Shown: one piece after another, positions 48,039 to 57,595 of the stretch | Position numbering within the stretch: the stretch's first letter is position 1 | Layout: every line of letters begins with the position of its first letter | Source of the DNA: Candidatus Sabulitectum sp. | GTDB taxonomy: Bacteria > Fermentibacterota > Fermentibacteria > Fermentibacterales > JCC-6 | Length of the DNA: 64,000 nucleotides | Direction of reading: 5' to 3' | Assembly: GCA_021107435.1 (NCBI GenBank) | Contig: JAIOSV010000031.1 | Location: 20,920-84,919 of the forward strand | Program-made: the position numbers and the translations under genes | The notes under the pieces: model-generated | What the model was told of the DNA's origin: nothing | The model's database searches: none | What the model saw: the letters and a program-made list of their open reading frames with translations, nothing else

Positions 48039-51000
48039 GCATGGAAAAGAATGGAACGGGGATTGATCCATTAACCGGGCTGAAAGACCGGTCCGTGCTG
48101 CCTTATCTGAACGAACAATTTTCATCACGTAAACGCCCGTGGTCTCTGGTAATAATAGACATAGATCATTTCAAACTTGTCAACGACATTTACGGTCACC
48201 TTGCCGGCGACAGGATACTCTCCCATGTTGGACATACCATAAAAGTTAACCTTAAACACAATGACTACGCTCTGCGCTTCGGAGGAGATGAGTTTATTGT
48301 GATTCTACCGAATACAGAGGGCGAGAGTGCTCTGGATCTTGCTCAACGGCTTCTCTTTGAGTTCAGGAAGAGAGAGTTTCCCGGCGACCTGAAGATCAGT
48401 GTTTCCATGGGAATTGCTCAGAGCAAACCGACGGACAGGGAAGTATCCGATCTTGTTTCAATGGCTGACCAGGCACTGTATCGTGCGAAGGAAACAGGAA
48501 GAGGCTGTTTTGTCCTTGCAGACGACCTGAAATTCCTCCGGGATGTGGAACCGGACTTTTCCCACATGGTCGGAAGAAGGGGTGAACTGCAACAGCTCAG
48601 AGGTTTAATTGACAGCGCAGTCGGGAATTCTGCAAGATTTTGTCTGTTGACAGGTTTCCAGGGCTCAGGCAAGACAAAACTTGTGGAAGAACTGCGAAAC
48701 TACTGTCAGTTCAAGAATCTGCCTGTATACACAACGGAATCTCATCCCGTCTTTCAGGCGGAAAGTTTTTTAGTTCTCAGTATCGTTAAAAAAGCCCTGT
48801 ATGAACTTACGGAAAACCAGCTTGCATCTCTGAAAACAGGAATAAGGTCAATTGAGCGATCAACAGCAGAACAGCTTGCTGAATTTGACTTTAAAGAAAC
48901 CCGCAGAACCATACCTGCAACTCCGGACGAGGAGAGAGCAGGGAATCGGAATGATCTCGGCGCAATTCTCAGAGAAATCTCAAGGATTACTCCGTTTGTG
49001 GTAGTTATCGACAATCTGCAGTGGGCTTCCAGCAGTTGCATTCAATTTGCTGCTGAAGCTGTATCTTCTGTGCCGAAGGCTAATATCCTCTACATTGGAA
49101 TGAGTCGCAATCCAGACACTTTCAAACTTCTGAAACCTGTCTGGGCCGGTATTCCCTCAAAGAGAATTCACCTGGGACCCATGGAGCAACCCGATGTTAG
49201 AACAATGGTTTTCTTCGCAATGAAAACCCCTGGAATCTCTGATGAAGTGCAGAACTACATGATGAAACAGAGTGGCGGGAACGCTCTTTTTCTTCGAAAA
49301 CTTATCAGCTGGTGTCTGGAAACGGGTTACCTCAGCGTTGGCAAAGGAGACATCTGCCTCTGGCGGGAACCGATGGAAGAAGAGCTGCCTGACGATATTT
49401 CTTCAGTAATTGAACTAATGCTGGGTACCTGCACCGTTACCGAAATGAAAATTCTGAAAAGAGCTGCTCTTGCTGGAAACTTTATCAATCTTGAACTGCT
49501 CAGCGAACTCATATCCATGGATGAGAACAACCTTGCTGACATCCTGGATCGCTTTGTTGAACTGGAACTGATCGAAGACGATGGAAATTACTACACCTTT
49601 TCATACGGTGTAATGCAAAGCTATTTGATCTCGAAGATTTCCTCTTCTCTTCAACAGATTCTTCATGAGAAAACTGCACTGTTTCTGGAGAACAGAGAAA
49701 AATCTCCAGGACTGGATTTAATAACAGCGATTGCCTGCCATTTCTGTAACAGTCGAAACAAACCCAAAGCGGTGGAATACTCCAGAAGAGCAGCTAATGG
49801 ATCTTTCTCTATCGGGCTTCACTCTGAATCCATTCACTGGTATCAGGAATACCTGAATCGAGTTTCCAATGATACCAATCAAACAGGTTTCTTACAGGCT
49901 CACATCAACATTGGTATTCTGTTCTCCATAACCGGGAAGGCTGAGCTTGCGGAGGAACACTTGATAAAAGCTCTCTCTCTCACGGATGATCCTGTGGATC
50001 TGTGTGCGATCTATCATCGTCTGGGCAGAAACTGCCAGCGAAGAAGCATGTACCCACGCGCACTGGAGTACTTCGAAAAGGCTGTTTCCGTAGGTAATTC
50101 AATTGAGTCGCTCACTGGAGTTCTCATTAACAATATGGTTGGAGCTCTACTGGAAACTTCATTCATTTACAGGTTGCAGAACAGGCCGCAGGAGGCAGCA
50201 TACAAACTAATCATAGCCCGGGAACTAATAAGTAATACCACATCAGGAATAGATAAAACACTTGAGGGTATGTACTTCGCAAGACTGGCAGACCTGGAAG
50301 CTGAAAAAGGATCTCCGGAGAAAGCACTGAAGCAATATCAAAGGGGACTGGAAATCTGTATTCAAGAGAAAGATCCCACGGGAGAAGCACTGATTCTGAA
50401 TAACATGCATGAACTCTATACATACAATGGTGACTACGACTCCATGCTGGACATCCTTAAGCAGGTGATAAAGCTGAACAATCGTCTTGGTGATCAGCTG
50501 GGGCTTGCCATTGGATACTACAACCTTGCGGAGACCTATACACAACTGAACATGCTTGATCTCGCAAAAAGATATTTCCAGATGTACATTGAGTTGAACA
50601 GCAGAATTGATAATCGTCTGGGCATGGCCTACGGTCAGCTGGGACTTGGGAAGCTTTCCATGTTGAATGGCAAGAACACCCAGGCTGCAGAATACTTCCT
50701 TAATGCCTCTCTGATATTCGGTGAACTCAAATGCATTGAAATGGAATGCTACACAAAACTGGACAGGATAAAGACTCTTCTGAACATGGGAGATTATCAA
50801 GCCTGCCGGGAAATTCTCTGTGATATCAAAGAAAAGAGCACAGGGTCAACATTCCAGAACTGGCTTTTGCATTTCAAGGGAGTACTGCTTCTCTCCATGG
50901 AGAGTGGACAGGAAAGCATCATAAGTGCTGTAGCAATGATTGAGCAGTCTATTGCTCATACCGGGGAAACAACCCCGGATGAAATAGTCTATATGTATGG

Positions 51001-51205
51001 GAATCTTTTCCGGGCACTGGAAAAGGAAGGTAACTCCGAGAAGACTATCAGTATTTTAAAAGAAGCACTGGAATTACTGAGATTCCGACTTTCAAAAATC
51101 ACATCGGTATCTGTTCGCAAAAGCATTCTTTCCAGATCCGATATGGAAGCCTTTCTCAACACCTGCCAGCAGAGGGGAATTGCTTCTTCTCTTCTAAATG
51201 ATTAA
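48035..51205 (+). CDS. GGDEF diguanylate cyclase fused to a STAND-like ATPase and TPR array
   Basis: 1056 residues from ATG 48035; ATG 47975 is in frame but also lacks a ribosome site. GGDEF domain at 10-170 with LRFGGDEFIVI near 82. A P-loop ATPase follows: GFQGSGKTKLVEEL near 207, VVVIDNLQWAS near 325. Then about 600 residues of TPR-like helices (for example LGRNCQRRSMYPRALEYFEKA). The layout is like the STAND ATPase-TPR regulators but with a cyclic di-GMP-synthesising head instead of a DNA-binding tail. It is probably a cytoplasmic protein sensing a ligand through the TPRs. Confidence 0.85.
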   Translation: MSMEKNGTGIDPLTGLKDRSVLPYLNEQFSSRKRPWSLVIIDIDHFKLVNDIYGHLAGDRILSHVGHTIKVNLKHNDYALRFGGDEFIVILPNTEGESALDLAQRLLFEFRKREFPGDLKISVSMGIAQSKPTDREVSDLVSMADQALYRAKETGRGCFVLADDLKFLRDVEPDFSHMVGRRGELQQLRGLIDSAVGNSARFCLLTGFQGSGKTKLVEELRNYCQFKNLPVYTTESHPVFQAESFLVLSIVKKALYELTENQLASLKTGIRSIERSTAEQLAEFDFKETRRTIPATPDEERAGNRNDLGAILREISRITPFVVVIDNLQWASSSCIQFAAEAVSSVPKANILYIGMSRNPDTFKLLKPVWAGIPSKRIHLGPMEQPDVRTMVFFAMKTPGISDEVQNYMMKQSGGNALFLRKLISWCLETGYLSVGKGDICLWREPMEEELPDDISSVIELMLGTCTVTEMKILKRAALAGNFINLELLSELISMDENNLADILDRFVELELIEDDGNYYTFSYGVMQSYLISKISSSLQQILHEKTALFLENREKSPGLDLITAIACHFCNSRNKPKAVEYSRRAANGSFSIGLHSESIHWYQEYLNRVSNDTNQTGFLQAHINIGILFSITGKAELAEEHLIKALSLTDDPVDLCAIYHRLGRNCQRRSMYPRALEYFEKAVSVGNSIESLTGVLINNMVGALLETSFIYRLQNRPQEAAYKLIIARELISNTTSGIDKTLEGMYFARLADLEAEKGSPEKALKQYQRGLEICIQEKDPTGEALILNNMHELYTYNGDYDSMLDILKQVIKLNNRLGDQLGLAIGYYNLAETYTQLNMLDLAKRYFQMYIELNSRIDNRLGMAYGQLGLGKLSMLNGKNTQAAEYFLNASLIFGELKCIEMECYTKLDRIKTLLNMGDYQACREILCDIKEKSTGSTFQNWLLHFKGVLLLSMESGQESIISAVAMIEQSIAHTGETTPDEIVYMYGNLFRALEKEGNSEKTISILKEALELLRFRLSKITSVSVRKSILSRSDMEAFLNTCQQRGIASSLLND

Positions 51206-51254
51206 TTTCCACGCTTCGGCAAACATTATTCTTTTAACTTTCAAGGAGATATTC

Positions 51255-53141
51255 ATGAGCAGCGGATTCAGTCGAAAAGATCAATTCAGATATGCATTTG
51301 ATACAATGATGTCCCGCGGTACAGCCGGTCTCATCATCTGGCTTGGGGTGTTGTCTGCTATACTCATTCTGGTCTTTTCCACCATCATTCTGGTTACAGG
51401 AACCGCTCCGGAAAACGAGGGATTCCCTACACTGCTTTGGATGAGCCTCATGAGAACAATGGATCCGGGCACTATTGGCGGCGATGCCGGGGGGCCGGGA
51501 TTCCTATTAAGCATGCTCATAGTAACCTTCAGCGGCATTTTCATCTTCAGCGCGCTGATTGGTATTCTGACAACAGGGCTCGAGGCAAAACTCGATTCTC
51601 TCAGAAAAGGTAGATCCAGAGTTGTGGAGACAGGACATACTGTGATTCTCGGCTGGTCCCAGCAGGTATTCACCATAATCTCTGAACTTGCAATCGCAAA
51701 CGAGAACCAGAAGAAACCCTGTGTTACCATCATGGCAAACAGAGATAAAATTGAGATGGAAGAGGAAATCAGGACCAAAGTTCCTGACACCGAAAACACT
51801 CGAGTCGTTTGTCGAACCGGCAGCCCTGTTGAACCCGGAGATCTGGAAAGAATGAGCCTGCACACTTCAAAATCAATAATCATCCTATCCCCCGATAACG
51901 AGAACCCGGATGCGGAAGTTATAAAAATCATGCTCGCTATTACCAGCGGATCCGCTGAAAGGAAAAAACACGTCCACATGGTTGCCCTGATCAGCAACCC
52001 GGAAAACATTCAGGCTGCAAAGATAGCAGGCGGGGAACAGGCAGAAATAATTCTGGCCGGTGACCTCATTGCCAGAATGGCTGCTCAAACATGTCTTCAG
52101 TCCGGTCTTTCCGTGGTTTATCAGGAACTTCTTGATTATGATGGAGACGAGATTTACTTTCAGAAGGAACCTGCGCTTTCCGGAAAAACATTTGAGGAAG
52201 CTCTCCTCTCGTACGAAACCAGCAGCGTGATAGGGCTGCAGTTGAAAAACGGACAGATTGTCTTAAATCCACCAATGAAAACTGTGATCTCTGCGGCTGA
52301 CTCAATCGTTGCAGTGTCCGAGGATGATGATACAGTTGTCCCTTCAGGAAAAAGCCACATCGAGATACAGAATGAATACATTTCTCATGCAACCGAGGAG
52401 GTAAGAACCTCCAGAAAAATCATCATGCTGGGCTGGAACTGGAGAGCTTCTATAATTATCAGAGAGCTTTCAAACTACCTTCCACCGGATTCCAGTCTCA
52501 TGCTGGTTGCGGATGAAACCCTCTGTCACCCGGAGCTGCCGTCCGGGCTGAAAAATCTTGATGTTCAATACACGCACGGAAACACCACAGACCGCACCTT
52601 GCTGGAAAGTCTATCCATTCAGCAATATGATCACATCATACTTCTCAGCTACTCTGACAGCCTGGATGTACAAACTGCTGACTCATCTACTCTGATGACT
52701 CTTCTGCACATCAGGGACATAGCGGACAAACTGAAGCGCCATTTTTCCCTTGTCAGTGAAATGAGAGATGTACGAAACAGAAATCTGGCAGAGATCACAG
52801 GTGCTGACGATTACATCGTCAGCGATCAGCTCTTAAGCCTGGTGCTCACTCAAATTTCAGAAAACAAGGATCTGAGCGCAATTTTCCGGGATCTTTTCGA
52901 TCCGGAAGGATCCGAGATATATCTGAAACCTGCAAAACGATATGTTGCCTGCGGAGAATCGGTTAATTTCTACACTGTGGTGAAAAGCGCTTCTGAGCTC
53001 AACGAGGTTGCAATCGGCTATCGGATCAACTCCCAGAGGAGCAACCCTGAGAACGCCTACGGCATCGTGGTAAATCCCAACAAGAATGACTTCATCCAAT
53101 TCTCTGACATGGACAAGATTATCGTACTTGCCGAAGACTAA
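51255..53141 (+). CDS. CASTOR/POLLUX-like ion channel with TrkA-N-type domains
   Basis: 628 residues; ATG 51255 follows AAGGAG, whereas ATG 51198 overlaps the previous gene. Two hydrophobic helices (about 20-45 and 85-105) flank a short loop, like the two-helix pore module of CASTOR/POLLUX/DMI1 channels. Two RCK-like nucleotide-binding domains follow: VETGHTVILGWSQQVFTII near 125, and MLGWNWRASIIIRELSNY near 390. Such channels pass K+ or Ca2+ in plants; the bacterial ones are uncharacterised. It is 49 bases after the GGDEF protein, in the same direction, so they are possibly one operon. Confidence 0.82.
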   Translation: MSSGFSRKDQFRYAFDTMMSRGTAGLIIWLGVLSAILILVFSTIILVTGTAPENEGFPTLLWMSLMRTMDPGTIGGDAGGPGFLLSMLIVTFSGIFIFSALIGILTTGLEAKLDSLRKGRSRVVETGHTVILGWSQQVFTIISELAIANENQKKPCVTIMANRDKIEMEEEIRTKVPDTENTRVVCRTGSPVEPGDLERMSLHTSKSIIILSPDNENPDAEVIKIMLAITSGSAERKKHVHMVALISNPENIQAAKIAGGEQAEIILAGDLIARMAAQTCLQSGLSVVYQELLDYDGDEIYFQKEPALSGKTFEEALLSYETSSVIGLQLKNGQIVLNPPMKTVISAADSIVAVSEDDDTVVPSGKSHIEIQNEYISHATEEVRTSRKIIMLGWNWRASIIIRELSNYLPPDSSLMLVADETLCHPELPSGLKNLDVQYTHGNTTDRTLLESLSIQQYDHIILLSYSDSLDVQTADSSTLMTLLHIRDIADKLKRHFSLVSEMRDVRNRNLAEITGADDYIVSDQLLSLVLTQISENKDLSAIFRDLFDPEGSEIYLKPAKRYVACGESVNFYTVVKSASELNEVAIGYRINSQRSNPENAYGIVVNPNKNDFIQFSDMDKIIVLAED

Positions 53142-53148
53142 GGAGTAA

Positions 53149-53215
53149 CTCAGCAATGCGGCGCACTATGTTGTGCCAATTTTCAGTATGTTATCCAACT
53201 GATTATATTGCTGAG
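53149..53215 (+). ncRNA. Putative three-way-junction RNA structure
   Basis: Between the channel gene and the next ORF, a 9-bp perfect closing helix (53149-53157 with 53207-53215) encloses a 6-bp hairpin (53160-53165 with 53172-53177, one G-U, 6-base loop) and a 5-bp hairpin (53183-53187 with 53198-53202). No poly-T tail or known riboswitch core is recognised. The closing stem is its main support. It could be a leader element of the downstream barrel gene. Confidence 0.35.
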
Positions 53216-53260
53216 AATATGTTTCGCTAAAACAGATTCCTAAAAGTCAGGGAGAGTATT

Positions 53261-53863
53261 ATGAGATTACTATTCGCTGTTTCAATTTTCCTGGTCTCAA
53301 CTGCGTCGGCAATTTCTATCGGATTTACCCATGTCAGCATTCCTGCATACTCCAACCAGTTTCTCGTGGAGCTTGAATCCGACGAAGATATCTATATGCT
53401 AACTGTTGGACAGAAGCTGGGAAGCGCTCTCAACCTCGAGGTAAGCTTTGGATACGAATCTGAGGTCTATGAAGAAGATGCTGAATATGAATATGTGTAC
53501 GGTAATTACTTCGATAAAACAGTTCAGGCTTACGGGCTGGGTGCATTCTACCGGATCACAGGCAATGATTTTGTTTCTTTTTCTCTTGGAGCAAGGTTTA
53601 TCTACAGTGATCTGGAATTGGCACAGGATGGAGAGCCTGACAAACTGAAGACCTCAGCCAGGATATTCTCTCCCCTGGCCAGAATTGATCTGAGCATCCC
53701 GGGAGTGGAGAACCTCTCTCTCCACACACAGTTTGGAGCAAACTACAGGAAAGTTGAATCCACCGTAATTGAATCTTACTACGACGACTATGAGCACGAG
53801 AGAACAGACTTCCGGATAACCGCACCAGGCGAGATACTTGCAGGAATCCACTACCAGTTCTAA
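53261..53863 (+). CDS. Small outer-membrane beta-barrel protein
   Basis: 200 residues, ATG behind AGGGAGAG. A signal peptide (1-18) is followed by repeated amphipathic strands (GSALNLEVSFGY, FVSFSLGARFIYSDLEL, FRITAPGEILAGIHYQF), ending in the aromatic Phe used by outer-membrane insertion. An acidic loop (EEDAEYEYVYG) could be extracellular. No family was identified. The gene is preceded by the putative RNA structure. Confidence 0.7.
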   Translation: MRLLFAVSIFLVSTASAISIGFTHVSIPAYSNQFLVELESDEDIYMLTVGQKLGSALNLEVSFGYESEVYEEDAEYEYVYGNYFDKTVQAYGLGAFYRITGNDFVSFSLGARFIYSDLELAQDGEPDKLKTSARIFSPLARIDLSIPGVENLSLHTQFGANYRKVESTVIESYYDDYEHERTDFRITAPGEILAGIHYQF

Positions 53864-53943
53864 GACTCAAGCCGATGTAATTGTCAGTCAGCAGTGCAGC
53901 TATTCATATATCCATGATGCGTGCAGCTGTTTTTTCTGACACA

Positions 53944-54192
53944 TCAAAGATGTGTGTCACAGTGCTGTTCAGCAATAATTCTTCTTGCAGAATGGTATTT
54001 TCTTGCATAGTTGGACTGTGTGATTTCTGTAATAACCACGCCCCTGTCCTGCCGTGAAGAACAATGTATGAACCCACCATCACCAATATAGATACCAGTG
54101 TGAGTGGGGTTGTGAAATATCAGAATATCACCGGGCTCAAGGCTGTCTCTGTTTACAGGAATTCCCAGCTGTAATGTCATGGATTTGCTCAT
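53944..54192 (-). pseudogene. Truncated NlpC/P60 endopeptidase copy
   Basis: 82 codons encode only the C-terminal half of an NlpC/P60 domain (LEPGDILIFHNPTHTGIYIG with the catalytic His). The half carrying the signal peptide and catalytic Cys is missing. The stop codon of the parent (TAG) is CAG here, so the frame runs on into QHCDTHL. It has no ribosome site. It is a partial, decayed copy of 57390-57842, with about 94 percent DNA identity over 215 bases. Confidence 0.8.
53956..54170 (-). repeat. 215-bp duplicated segment, copy 1
   Basis: This segment matches 57381-57595 in the same orientation with 13 mismatches and no gap. Both ends of similarity are abrupt; no target-site duplication or transposase is seen. 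It marks a relatively recent partial duplication of the NlpC/P60 gene. Confidence 0.85.
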
Positions 54193-54296
54193 CGAAACAA
54201 GAATGAGGAGATATATCCTATCCCACCCGGACTACTATTCTAAAACGACCGATAACCTCCAAATGAAGGATATCAGGGTAGAGGGGAGGAGTTCAC

Positions 54297-56582
54297 TCAG
54301 CCCTGAAGGCGTCTGAGTTTCTGCAACAGCATAGCAACTGCAAAGTATGCGATGCCGGCAAGAATGAACATAAAACGGTAACCGAACATAACCGGGATAA
54401 CCAGAGCGATTACTATTCCAATTATGGAGAAGGTTACATCGGTGCCATAAGCTAGAATGACATGATCCTCACCGCGTTCCGAAGTAATTTGCAGCAACTT
54501 CGGGAAAAAACCACCAAGAAGTATCCCAACAGGCAGGAAGAGAGCAAAAGTCAAGAGCATTCTCGGGATCAGATCCATCTGCGACAGACCAGAGAATGTG
54601 TCAGCACTGAACAATGAAGTGACCAGAATCACCAGCATTGCACCAGCAGATAACCAGGTCATCCCCTTCCAGCCAATTCCCTTTGTTCCCAGAAGAAAAC
54701 TGATCGCGCCGCCTCCAGTCAGCAGGGCGGCCATCACAACAGTACCAGCCAGATACGGTGTGCCAAAGATGGGAATAATCCTCTGTATGAGAAGGGTACT
54801 CATGGACATAAACCCAAAGCCAGTGGCTACAGCGTAAAACATTACAGTGCTCATGAAACCCCTGTCCAGTCCCTTCAGCGCACCTCTGCGCCGTGCTCTT
54901 ACGAAAAGCATAGAAATAGGTATCACAGCAGAGAGTGTAAGAAATAGTGCAGTGATAACCAGTGGAAGAGGCGCAGTCTTGCCAGCGATATAGAAGAATG
55001 GTCTGTCGTTGGTGACAGTTTCAGCATCCGATGCAAATGAAATAAAATCCTCGTTGTCGGTAATCACCATATCAACGTATATAGATTCATCAAGCAGGCT
55101 GTCAAACCTCTCACGGTCGAGACCTCCGTTGTCGTAAACCAGTATCACCCCTCCACGCATGTAATCCTCAGCTGTTGCTATCGCGAAATTCTCCTGCGGA
55201 ACGCCAAGTTCCAGAAGATTCCTGTACAGATGAACTGCCACCGTTGGGTAACTTGCGTCAAATCGATCGGTGCTGTACTGGTTCATGGCAGAGGCGAGGG
55301 CAATAACAAGGCAACCGTCCTCAGACAGGCTGGAAATGGAGGTCTGAAGCCCCTCGGTGGTATACAGGTAGTTCTCCGCTTTGACAAGACTCTGGGCAGC
55401 CGAAGTTATGAAAGTATCGGTTAGCGGAAAAAGAATCATGGAATAAGGACCCGGATGGCTCTTCATGTATGCAAGCCCCTCGAATGAGAGGTAGTCCACA
55501 TTCGGAGCGTGAATAAAGTGTTCGGAATCTGCGTGAGAACGTGAGAAGGATACCACCATTGGATCCAGTTCCACTGCTGTAATACTGTCAGAGAATGATA
55601 GCAGCAGAGGTATCTGCCCTCCGCAACCGGCACCAATAATCAAACTGCTCCTTGAGTGTTCAGGGTACCGGAACAGTGGAGCCGGTCTAAATGCCTTGAA
55701 GTCCTTCATGAGGGCTGTGGTTGATATGTTGTCGTAGGTCACATTGTAAGAACTGTCGGTCTCCAGATAGTTCAGCTTCCTGTACGGCGACCAGCCGATA
55801 TACTCCATGTTGTACTCACCTGTAAAGAAGCCGCGGAAGTTATCCATAGTCCGAATCGTCAGATCTTCATACTCTCTGGGATAAGCACTTCTGAGAAGAT
55901 CAAAACTTCTTATAGATGGCATGATAGAGATGTAGCCGACTGCAAGGAGTACAGTTGGAGCTATCAATCTTATCATAAGCCTGCCGGTATCAACCTTGAA
56001 AAGCACCAGAATCAACATAAGCGCGGCTATCACAGGAACCAGATAAAGCACCAGAGGATCTGCATACCCTATCAGAAGTACCGGGAGTATACCGCCTATG
56101 GCTGATCCGATCATATCGAAAGCCCAGGTGATAGCAGTTCTCTTCCTTCTTGCTGCAGCCGTAAAGATACGAGCAGTTAAGTAGCCGAACAAGCAATATA
56201 CAAACACAATGATCGGATATATCAGATACATACTTGCCATTATAAGTTTGAAAAAGTGACCAAGTGCAACGAATTGTAGCACAACCAGAGAAACAAGTAC
56301 GAAGAAAAGCAATAAGAGCAACATAAACGATGGGAGATGCTCCGCCAGCCGACGCAACCAGGGCACCCTGTCCTCCCGGCCGTCAACACATCTGGATGAT
56401 AGCCAGATGAAGTTGCCTAAACCCAGGCCAAGTATTGCTCCGGCAAAGACAAAGAAGGATGCCAGCGAAAAACCAATTCTAATTCCAGAGAGAATCTTTA
56501 CGAAAATCAGTTCGCTGAAGATTATTGAGAATGATGCCAGGAAGATGGCAATATGGACATTGAACTTCTCTCGTACGATCAT
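54297..56582 (-). CDS. Membrane protein with spermidine-synthase-like domain
   Basis: 761 residues. ATG 56582 is seven bases after GGAGGGG, and 26 residues of the longer frame to 56660 are dropped. About eight helices lie before residue 245; a cytoplasmic or periplasmic SAM-binding domain follows at about 335-550 (LIIGAGCGGQIPLLLSF, AVELDPMVVSFSR), then about six more helices. The Rossmann core is like aminopropyltransferases, but the catalytic DSxDP stretch reads FPLTDT, so true spermidine synthase activity is doubtful. The same fold in polytopic proteins is common in uncultured lineages and has no assigned role. Confidence 0.75.
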   Translation of the reverse strand: MIVREKFNVHIAIFLASFSIIFSELIFVKILSGIRIGFSLASFFVFAGAILGLGLGNFIWLSSRCVDGREDRVPWLRRLAEHLPSFMLLLLLFFVLVSLVVLQFVALGHFFKLIMASMYLIYPIIVFVYCLFGYLTARIFTAAARRKRTAITWAFDMIGSAIGGILPVLLIGYADPLVLYLVPVIAALMLILVLFKVDTGRLMIRLIAPTVLLAVGYISIMPSIRSFDLLRSAYPREYEDLTIRTMDNFRGFFTGEYNMEYIGWSPYRKLNYLETDSSYNVTYDNISTTALMKDFKAFRPAPLFRYPEHSRSSLIIGAGCGGQIPLLLSFSDSITAVELDPMVVSFSRSHADSEHFIHAPNVDYLSFEGLAYMKSHPGPYSMILFPLTDTFITSAAQSLVKAENYLYTTEGLQTSISSLSEDGCLVIALASAMNQYSTDRFDASYPTVAVHLYRNLLELGVPQENFAIATAEDYMRGGVILVYDNGGLDRERFDSLLDESIYVDMVITDNEDFISFASDAETVTNDRPFFYIAGKTAPLPLVITALFLTLSAVIPISMLFVRARRRGALKGLDRGFMSTVMFYAVATGFGFMSMSTLLIQRIIPIFGTPYLAGTVVMAALLTGGGAISFLLGTKGIGWKGMTWLSAGAMLVILVTSLFSADTFSGLSQMDLIPRMLLTFALFLPVGILLGGFFPKLLQITSERGEDHVILAYGTDVTFSIIGIVIALVIPVMFGYRFMFILAGIAYFAVAMLLQKLRRLQG

Positions 56583-56762
56583 ACTTGTTCCCCTCCGAGA
56601 TGTTATGTAAATCTGACTTTTAAGGAGAAATATAATTTGCTTTTTGAGAAGGGGCAACAATCCGCAACTCTCCTGACCTGTGTGGTACAGGCCTATTTAC
56701 ATGCACCTATTTGAGTATGGTGTCTAACGCTTTCTGAGGGTTCCGCACAAATCACCTGTATA

Positions 56763-57143
56763 CTATTTTATTACAGTTTTAATCGAGGCCCAGGTTATCT
56801 GGGAAAGAGACAGGAGAGTGTCTGTAAATACGAAATCACACCTTGTGTTTCCTCCTAATATGTAAACCCATCCCCTGGTCTGGGCAGCAAGTGCTGTACC
56901 GTGGGAATCATAGATGATACAGTGACACTTGTATGCCCCAGGATCAAGGTTAATGGATTTCCATACATTATCTATAAGCTGATCATCAATACACATCCAT
57001 GTAGCATGATCATCATATACATCAACGGTGTATCTGACTGCCTCTGTGAAGGATCCTGGATCACATGTACCGAATATCCTGGTATCTGCAAGAGCGCTAC
57101 CAGCGAGTACAAATACTATCAGTACCGTAATTGCAAGTTTCAT
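56763..57143 (-). CDS. Small secreted protein with W-x-x-I-K C-terminal motif
   Basis: 126 residues, ATG 57143 with GGAG upstream. A signal peptide (1-19) is followed by a beta-rich domain with four Cys (including FGTCDPG, YKCHCIIYD and NTRCDFVF) that may form disulfides. The C-terminus reads LSLSQITWASIKTVIK, the motif shared by the proteins at 17785, 22280 and 58194. The function is unknown. Confidence 0.72.
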   Translation of the reverse strand: MKLAITVLIVFVLAGSALADTRIFGTCDPGSFTEAVRYTVDVYDDHATWMCIDDQLIDNVWKSINLDPGAYKCHCIIYDSHGTALAAQTRGWVYILGGNTRCDFVFTDTLLSLSQITWASIKTVIK

Positions 57144-57380
57144 TAACTATCTCCAATCAATTATATGCACGCAACCCTCCTTGGAACTATATTTGTTATT
57201 GATCAGATGTCAAGTGCTATTATGTGTGGCCATTTTCTATATCCTGGAAAAACTGACCTTGTTACGGTATTCTTAACCGCAGAGGGTACAGCAATGCAAG
57301 TGATTCAGATGCTGCTCTAAAGCAGTAGAGATTCTGCGGATCTGTGAAAATCTTTGTTTTGCGGCAGTGCAGAGGTTCTT

Positions 57381-57595
57381 GTCACAGTGCTATTCAGCAA
57401 TAATTCTTCTTGCAGAATGGTATCTTCTTGCATAGTTGGACTGTGTGATTTCTGTAATAACCACGCCCCTGTCCTGCCATGAAGAACAATGTATGAACTC
57501 ACCATCACCAATGTAGATACCGGTATGAGTGGGGTTGTGGAATATCATAATATCTCCGGGTTCAAGGCTGTCTCTGCTGACAGGAATTCCCAGCT
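57381..57595 (-). repeat. 215-bp duplicated segment, copy 2 (parent)
   Basis: It corresponds to the C-terminal coding half of the intact NlpC/P60 gene and its stop codon. The copy at 53956-54170 differs at 13 positions. Confidence 0.85.

Noticed and set aside
53932..53960. Hairpin with ACACATC and GATGTGT arms
   Set aside because: The T-run is on the wrong side for a terminator on either strand; treated as chance.
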